The translations under genes were made by a program, and so were the position numbers. 64,000 nt of DNA from Corynebacterium suicordis DSM 45110 (GTDB lineage: Bacteria; Actinomycetota; Actinomycetes; Mycobacteriales; Mycobacteriaceae), in NCBI RefSeq assembly GCF_015351405.1, contig NZ_JADKMY010000001.1:186001-250000 (forward strand). The letters are read 5' to 3'. The notes under the pieces are model-generated. The model made no database searches. It was given only the letters and a program-made list of their open reading frames with translations, and was not told the DNA's origin. Below are positions 59,138-64,000 of the stretch, one piece after another (position 1 is the first letter of the stretch; every line of letters begins with the position of its first letter).

Positions 59138-60834
59138 TGTGGCTTCTCCTCTTCGGTGGCGGAGTTATCCTCGGCATCTCGGTGGCTGCTCTGCTGGCGA
59201 GATTCCTCTTGGATGGAATTCAACGCCCCCTCCGGCACATTGTCCAAGCCACTGGGCCCGGGAGGCAGCACCTGGCCGATGGCCTCATCCGGATCGCCCA
59301 GCACCGCGTGGACGTACTTGGTGGTGTCCGTGAGGTTATCCGCCGCGTCTCCGGTGACGTGGAAAACGGGCCCGGCGAAGATGAACATGCCCACGGACAC
59401 GCCAATCATGGCCGCGGAGGGCATCACGAAGCGGGAGCGAATGCGCAGCTGGGGATCATATTCGTGCGCGTTCATGTCGCGACCCCAGAACACCTCGCGC
59501 CACACGTAAATCATGCTGAACAGGGTGCCCACACCGGCCACGATGATCGCCCCGATGCCCACCCAGGCCAGCCAGGTTCCATCCTGGGCGATACCCATGA
59601 CCAGGCCCAGCTTGCCGAGCACACCGGAAAACGGTGGGAAACCGATGATGGCCAGGGCACCCATGGCGAAGACAACCGCCACGAATGGGTCTCGTCGCAT
59701 CAATCCGGACAGCGGGCGGATGCGACCCGTGCGGTAGGTTTCCTCGATGGCACCGGAGGCCATGATCAGGGAGGATGCCACGACCATGTGATGCAGCATG
59801 TAATACAGGGCGGCGGCCAGCATGAGTCGGGCGTCGTGACTCAGGAAAACCAACGCGATCAGGATGAACGGGATGCCGTTGACCATCTGGTAGGCCAGAA
59901 CACCGCGCACGGTGGATTCAGCGAGACCGGCGAAGGCGCCGATGAGCATTCCTGCCACCATGAAGGCGAGAATGGCCCAGGCATAGGCGGGATCGCCCTC
60001 AAAGATGGTCATGAAGACGCGGAAGATGGCATAAACCGCCACTTTGGTGTGCAGGCCGGAGAACAGGGCCATCACGGCGGAGGAGGTGGACGGGTACGCC
60101 CGGGGCAGCCAGGTGTGCACGGGAGCCACACCGGCCTTGATGCTCAGCGCCAGCAGCACCACGCCGAGGGCCACGATGAGCTGCCACTGGCTGGCCTCGA
60201 TACCCGGGGAAAATTCGGTGCCTCGTGGGCCAGCCGCACCTGCGAGCGCAGCGATGTTGGTGGTGCCGATCACGCCATAGGTCAGGGATACGCCAGACAG
60301 GAGAATCAGGGAAGTGACCAGGTTGACCACGATGAACATGCGCGCGGCAGCCAGGCGAGCCCAGGTGCCGGTCATGGCCAACAGGCCAAAGGACGGCATG
60401 AGCATGACCTCGATGAAAACGAAGAGGTTGAACAGATCCGCGGTCAGCAACGCACCCCATGCGCCGGCCAGCAGCATGAGGGTGAGCGCGGGGAAGAAGC
60501 GGGTGGAGGTCTCGCCGATGGAGTCGGCGAACCAGCAGGCCGCGAAAACCACCACGGCGGTGCTCAACAGCATGACTGCGGTGAGGGTGTCGGCGACCAG
60601 CGGGATCGAAATGCCGCCCACAAAACCGCCGATGTTATCCGCCAACACCGTCTCCCCAGTGCCCGCGTGGGACCAGGAGAGGTAATACAGCAGGTAACCC
60701 GCACCGATGATGCCCGCGAAAGGCACGGCCAGGTTGAGGAGGCGGCGGACAATCAGCGAGGGCACCACCGCGGCCAGGGCCGAGGCCAGCAGCGGGACGA
60801 TGAGGAAGAGAGACAGGGAAGCGCCGATGGTCAT
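59134..60834 (-). CDS. mnhD: Mrp/Mnh Na+/H+ antiporter subunit D
   Basis: The 566-residue membrane protein belongs to the proton-translocating NuoM/N-related family. It has about 14 helices, with conserved Glu in FVFIEVMLMPSFGLLAMTG, and SIKAGVAPVHTWLPRAYPST carrying the key Lys and the HTWLPxA motif. It forms one of the two ion-channel subunits. After the last helix a charged tail of about 65 residues ends EEEKPQ. Its start overlaps the mnhC stop by 1 nt. Confidence 0.93.
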   Translation of the reverse strand: MTIGASLSLFLIVPLLASALAAVVPSLIVRRLLNLAVPFAGIIGAGYLLYYLSWSHAGTGETVLADNIGGFVGGISIPLVADTLTAVMLLSTAVVVFAACWFADSIGETSTRFFPALTLMLLAGAWGALLTADLFNLFVFIEVMLMPSFGLLAMTGTWARLAAARMFIVVNLVTSLILLSGVSLTYGVIGTTNIAALAGAAGPRGTEFSPGIEASQWQLIVALGVVLLALSIKAGVAPVHTWLPRAYPSTSSAVMALFSGLHTKVAVYAIFRVFMTIFEGDPAYAWAILAFMVAGMLIGAFAGLAESTVRGVLAYQMVNGIPFILIALVFLSHDARLMLAAALYYMLHHMVVASSLIMASGAIEETYRTGRIRPLSGLMRRDPFVAVVFAMGALAIIGFPPFSGVLGKLGLVMGIAQDGTWLAWVGIGAIIVAGVGTLFSMIYVWREVFWGRDMNAHEYDPQLRIRSRFVMPSAAMIGVSVGMFIFAGPVFHVTGDAADNLTDTTKYVHAVLGDPDEAIGQVLPPGPSGLDNVPEGALNSIQEESRQQSSHRDAEDNSATEEEKPQ

Positions 60835-61274
60835 TATTCTTGGTGTCCCTTCTTCTCGGCCTTGCTCGCCTTGAGCTCGGCCTGCTCCCGCTCTGCGGTT
60901 TCCATGCGCTCGGTGCGCTTGCCCAGCGTTTCGAGAGAACGGTTCTTCTTGGCGCTGCGCTCTGGGGAATCCGCGGTGAAGGTGTCATCATCCCGTCCCA
61001 GTGCGGCCAGGGTGAGCATCACGGCGGTGGACGCCATGGAGATCACGATGGCCGTCAACACAAACGCCTGCGGCAGGGGATCCGCCGCGAGCTCCGGGGT
61101 GGACCGGTCCAGCAAAGGCTCGGCGCGCCAGGCACCGATGCCTGCTGCCAAGATGAGGAGGTTGACTCCATGGCTCAGCAGCGTGATGCCCACGATCAGG
61201 CGCATCATTCCGCGCTGCAAGACCATGTAGACACCTCCGCCAATGAGTACGGCGATGATCGCGGCGATGATCAT
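60834..61274 (-). CDS. mnhC: Mrp/Mnh Na+/H+ antiporter subunit C
   Basis: The 146-residue protein is NuoK-like with three helices: IIAAIIAVLIGGGVYMVLQR, IVGITLLSHGVNLLILAAG and DPLPQAFVLTAIVISMASTA. The usual length is about 113; the additional 35-40 residues are charged (ERSAKKNRSLETLGKRTERM and onward) and may form a helix. It overlaps mnhA by 4 nt. Confidence 0.92.
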   Translation of the reverse strand: MIIAAIIAVLIGGGVYMVLQRGMMRLIVGITLLSHGVNLLILAAGIGAWRAEPLLDRSTPELAADPLPQAFVLTAIVISMASTAVMLTLAALGRDDDTFTADSPERSAKKNRSLETLGKRTERMETAEREQAELKASKAEKKGHQE

Positions 61275-64000
61275 GTCCTGTCCTCCTCGTCCTGGTTCTT
61301 GGCTTTACGTTTTCTCGCGGCCTCGCGCTCCTGGCGGTGCAGTTCGGCCTTGCGCTTGCGTTCCTCATTGACTTCCGAGGGGTTCAGCACAATATCGGAT
61401 CCACCTGCATGAATAGCCACCTCGGAGTCCGGGCGCTTCTTCCTGGACTGAGATTCCACGGGCGCGGGCCGGTGGTTGGGCTGGGCGAGGGCTTCCTGCA
61501 GCTTCCTGCCGCCCTTGGTGCGTGGTTGTTTCTTTTCTTCCGACGCCATCATCGGCGTGCCCAGGACCTTGTCCTTCTTGACACGAGTTGGAGGTTCCGC
61601 ACCAGGGCGATCCCTTCCGCCGAGCTGGTTGATGACCACCACGATGAGCCCCAGCACGGCGAAGTAGACGCCGAGATCGAACAGCAGTGAGGTGGTGAGG
61701 TGCACGCCCAGAACATAGCCGTGGATCGGTTCGAGGAAGCTGCCCTTGAGCAGCAGACCGACCAGGCCGGTGAGCAGTGCCACGGCAGCACCGGCAGCGA
61801 TCAAGCGGTGACCGAGCTCGTTTCCGCCGATCCTCCGCGCGGTGCTCTGGCTGACGTACCAGAGCAGCAAGCCACCGGCGGCGATGAGAGCCGCGAGGAA
61901 CGCGCCACCCGGAGCCTGGTGTCCGCGCCAGAAGGTGACTGCCGAGAGGATGCCGATGAGGGGCAGCACATAAGGCAGGGCCTGGCGGGGAAGGATGGAG
62001 TTCAAATACGTGGAGCGCAGGTACTTGGAGTAGAACGGGGCCAGCTCCGGGACCTTGTGCACGTCTGGGAAACGCGTGGTTCCCTCTGCACGGAAGAGCT
62101 CCGAGGTGGAACCCGGACCATAACCAGGCAGTGGAGAACGCGGGATGGACTGCACGATCGCCGCGATGACGATTCCCGCCATACCCAGCACGATGAGCTC
62201 ACCCAAGGTATCGAAAGCACGGAATTCAACGAGGATGACAGCCACCACGTTGTTTCCCCCGGAGAGATCCGGGGTGTTCTCCAGGTACCAGCGGGCGATC
62301 TCTGGCTTATCATGCCTTCCCAGCAGCAGGAACACGCCGAAGAAGGCGATGAGTCCGGAGAAGACACCAGCTGCGGTGGCCAGCTTGGAGCGGTTATCGC
62401 CCTCGCGGAGGTAGAGGCGTGGCTGGTGACGCAGCACCAGCATCATGAGGATGACCACCAGGAATTCCACCAGGAGGTTGGTGGTGGCCACGTCTGGAGC
62501 ACCCAAGGTGAGCATCATCCACGACACACCCACGCCAACGATGCCCAGCAGAATCACCGATGCCAAGCGGGAGCGGGTGGTGATGATGCCCAGCACTGGC
62601 AGCAGGATCAGCGCCAGAGAAATGAGGTCCGTGGGGCGATCGATATTGAGCATGCGCGGTGGCACCGTGCTGATCGCGGAGATCGCGCCGGGAGCCGCAA
62701 AGGCGGCGAACGCCAGCAGGCCGATGAGCCCGAGAATCCACAGCACATGGCGGTTGGGGGAGAGAGAGTTGGCCATGATGCCAGCTCGCCGGCCATTGAC
62801 CTGTGCTTGGTGGGTGGTTGCTTCGAGGAACCGTGCGCCGGTGAACGGGGCGAGCTTGCGCCCTTCCATCACGCGGGCAATCTGCTTGCGGAACACCACA
62901 CCAATGGCACCCACGATGAGCACCGCGATGGAGATAAACAGTGCAGGTTTCAGACCGTGCCAGAGAGCCAGGTGGGAATGGGTTTCACCCACTCCTGTGG
63001 CAGCGACCATGGCATCCAGCGGGTGATCAAACGCACTGAGGAAGAGCACCACGGGTAGGGAAAGCACGCCAGGCAGTACAGCGGGGATCCACAGGCCGGG
63101 CTCTGCTTCCTTGACCTGCGAGCAGTCCCTGGGGCCATCAATGAAGGCACCGGTGATGTAGCGCGCGGAATACAGGAAGGTGGCCAGCGCGCCGAGGCCC
63201 GCGACGATGAGCAGCGCGATGATGCCCCATTGTGGGAAGGGCGCCTCCGTGAAGGAATCCAGCATGCCTTCCTTGGACACAAAGCCGAAGGTGGGAGGGA
63301 TAGCGGCCATGGAAGCCGCGGCGATAGCCGCACCGGTGAAGGTAAATGGCATCTGTCGCCACAGGGAGCCCAAGCGCTTGATATCGCGGCTGCCCGCTTG
63401 GTGATCCACCACTCCGGCGACCATGAACAGCGAAGACTTGAACAACGCGTGCGAAGCAGTGTGCACCAGCGCTGCACCCAGCGCGAAGGGAGTACCCACG
63501 CCAATCGCGGCCACGATCCAGCCCAGCTGGGAGACCGTGGAATACGCGGTGAGCTTCTTCAGATCTGTCTTCTGCAGGGCAAATACAGCGCCCATTACTG
63601 CTGTGAGCATGCCCACCACGATGAGCAGGATGTGCCATGTCATTACGTCCTGGAAGAGCCCGGAGAAGCGCATCAGCAGGTAAATGCCTGCCTTGACCAC
63701 TGCGGCCGCGTGCAAGAATGCAGACACAGGAGTGTCCGCTGCCATGGCTTCGGGGAGCCAGAAGTGGAAGGGGAACTGCGCGGCCTTGGAGAATCCAGCC
63801 AGCGCCAGCAGTACGGCGACGATGGCCAGGCGCATGTTATCGCCCTCCCACGCTGGGGAAGTGATGATCTCAGACAGGCGGGTGGTGCCGGTGGTGGACA
63901 CCATCACGGCCAGCGCTGCCAGCAAGAACAGGCCGCCGATGAACGTCATGGTCAGCGTGCGGATGGAGCCCGCCTCACCACTGGAACCGCTGCGAGCGAT
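61271..64000 (-). CDS. mnhA: Mrp/Mnh Na+/H+ antiporter subunit A fused to B (5' end missing)
   Basis: The frame is open to the window edge, so the N-terminus is outside; 909 residues are visible. The NuoL-like part has AAQFPFHFWLPEAMAADTPV and SAFLHAAAVVKAGIYLLMRF, TVSQLGWIVAAIGVGTPFAL, then HTASHALFKSSLFMVAGVVD. Further on comes the MrpA C-terminal (MbhD-like) part, with LILLPVLGIITTRSRLASVI, and an MrpB-like end with SFLEPIHGYVLGVHLTTSLL and YFAVLGLIVVVINQLGGRD. A charged tail of about 100 residues (KKDKVLG ... RKRKAKNQDEEDR) follows. It heads the mnhA-C-D-E-F-G operon; the absence of a separate mnhB agrees with the fusion. Confidence 0.93.
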   Translation of the reverse strand: MARSGSSGEAGSIRTLTMTFIGGLFLLAALAVMVSTTGTTRLSEIITSPAWEGDNMRLAIVAVLLALAGFSKAAQFPFHFWLPEAMAADTPVSAFLHAAAVVKAGIYLLMRFSGLFQDVMTWHILLIVVGMLTAVMGAVFALQKTDLKKLTAYSTVSQLGWIVAAIGVGTPFALGAALVHTASHALFKSSLFMVAGVVDHQAGSRDIKRLGSLWRQMPFTFTGAAIAAASMAAIPPTFGFVSKEGMLDSFTEAPFPQWGIIALLIVAGLGALATFLYSARYITGAFIDGPRDCSQVKEAEPGLWIPAVLPGVLSLPVVLFLSAFDHPLDAMVAATGVGETHSHLALWHGLKPALFISIAVLIVGAIGVVFRKQIARVMEGRKLAPFTGARFLEATTHQAQVNGRRAGIMANSLSPNRHVLWILGLIGLLAFAAFAAPGAISAISTVPPRMLNIDRPTDLISLALILLPVLGIITTRSRLASVILLGIVGVGVSWMMLTLGAPDVATTNLLVEFLVVILMMLVLRHQPRLYLREGDNRSKLATAAGVFSGLIAFFGVFLLLGRHDKPEIARWYLENTPDLSGGNNVVAVILVEFRAFDTLGELIVLGMAGIVIAAIVQSIPRSPLPGYGPGSTSELFRAEGTTRFPDVHKVPELAPFYSKYLRSTYLNSILPRQALPYVLPLIGILSAVTFWRGHQAPGGAFLAALIAAGGLLLWYVSQSTARRIGGNELGHRLIAAGAAVALLTGLVGLLLKGSFLEPIHGYVLGVHLTTSLLFDLGVYFAVLGLIVVVINQLGGRDRPGAEPPTRVKKDKVLGTPMMASEEKKQPRTKGGRKLQEALAQPNHRPAPVESQSRKKRPDSEVAIHAGGSDIVLNPSEVNEERKRKAELHRQEREAARKRKAKNQDEEDRT

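Noticed and set aside
59137..61230. 697-codon plus-strand open frame opposite mnhD and mnhC
   Set aside because: His/Gly/Gln-rich translation typical of antisense to membrane-protein genes; the Mrp genes are certain.

Overview
The window is GC-rich chromosomal DNA from an actinobacterium, very probably a Corynebacterium. The best evidence is gene order. The run aspT, (hypothetical), dnaX, ybaB, recR, gatD, murT, dnaQ-like, leuA ... lysC, asd ... sigC/katA follows the block I know from C. glutamicum (cg0294 to cg0310 region). LysX, coproporphyrin ferrochelatase with a Cys-rich tail, MurT/GatD, MmpL and the TadA-associated protein are all actinobacterial families. Several genes have a TANNNT box 5-8 nt before the start codon, which fits the leaderless transcripts common in this genus. 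I see no insertion sequence, prophage, CRISPR array or conjugative gene; the window is core chromosome with a few lineage-specific inserts.

Layout. 1-7.5 kb: the 3' part of lysX, then an alpha/beta hydrolase with a DUF998 membrane protein, a class-V aminotransferase-like protein that has lost its PLP lysine, a Gfo/Idh/MocA oxidoreductase and a quinone oxidoreductase. 7.6-25.6 kb: a region of RNA genes and tRNA biology. Four serine tRNAs (UGA, GCU, CGA, GGA) together read all six Ser codons. A tRNA-Arg(ACG) lies near tadA, whose product edits that anticodon, and tgt and gluQ (both queuosine-linked) are divergent neighbours. Between them lie pat, tyrA, an RclA-like flavoenzyme, an MmpL exporter, a YuiF-type antiporter and three lipoproteins. 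A strongly structured candidate RNA starts 2 nt after tRNA-Ser(GCU). 25.7-37 kb: SRP RNA, aspT, the dnaX-ybaB-recR replication/repair operon, an HNH endonuclease gene behind a LexA-type SOS box, gatD-murT (lipid II amidation) and a DnaQ-like protein without exonuclease residues.

37-51 kb: leuA with an 18-residue leader peptide (LeuL), then a block of about 12 kb that C. glutamicum does not have between leuA and lysC: a ROK regulator, a sulfonate-utilisation operon (ssuD, flavin reductase, ssuC, ssuA, ssuB), a TPP riboswitch with thiC-thiE-thiO-thiS-thiG-thiF, and a DMT transporter. 51-57.6 kb: lysC (with internal start for the beta subunit) and asd, ferrochelatase, the ECF sigma factor SigC, and the peroxide-defence pair katA-ohr. 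57.6-64 kb: the Mrp/Mnh multisubunit Na+/H+ antiporter operon (G, F, E, D, C and fused A/B), read on the minus strand and cut by the window edge.

The points most worth a second look are the tRNA-linked structured RNA; a dispersed GTGGCGTCG motif followed by an A-rich tract, found on both strands and in several reading frames; loss of structural zinc cysteines in three unrelated enzymes (Tgt, MurT, ThiF); and two conserved-context proteins without their catalytic residues (DnaQ-like and the class-V aminotransferase-like protein).
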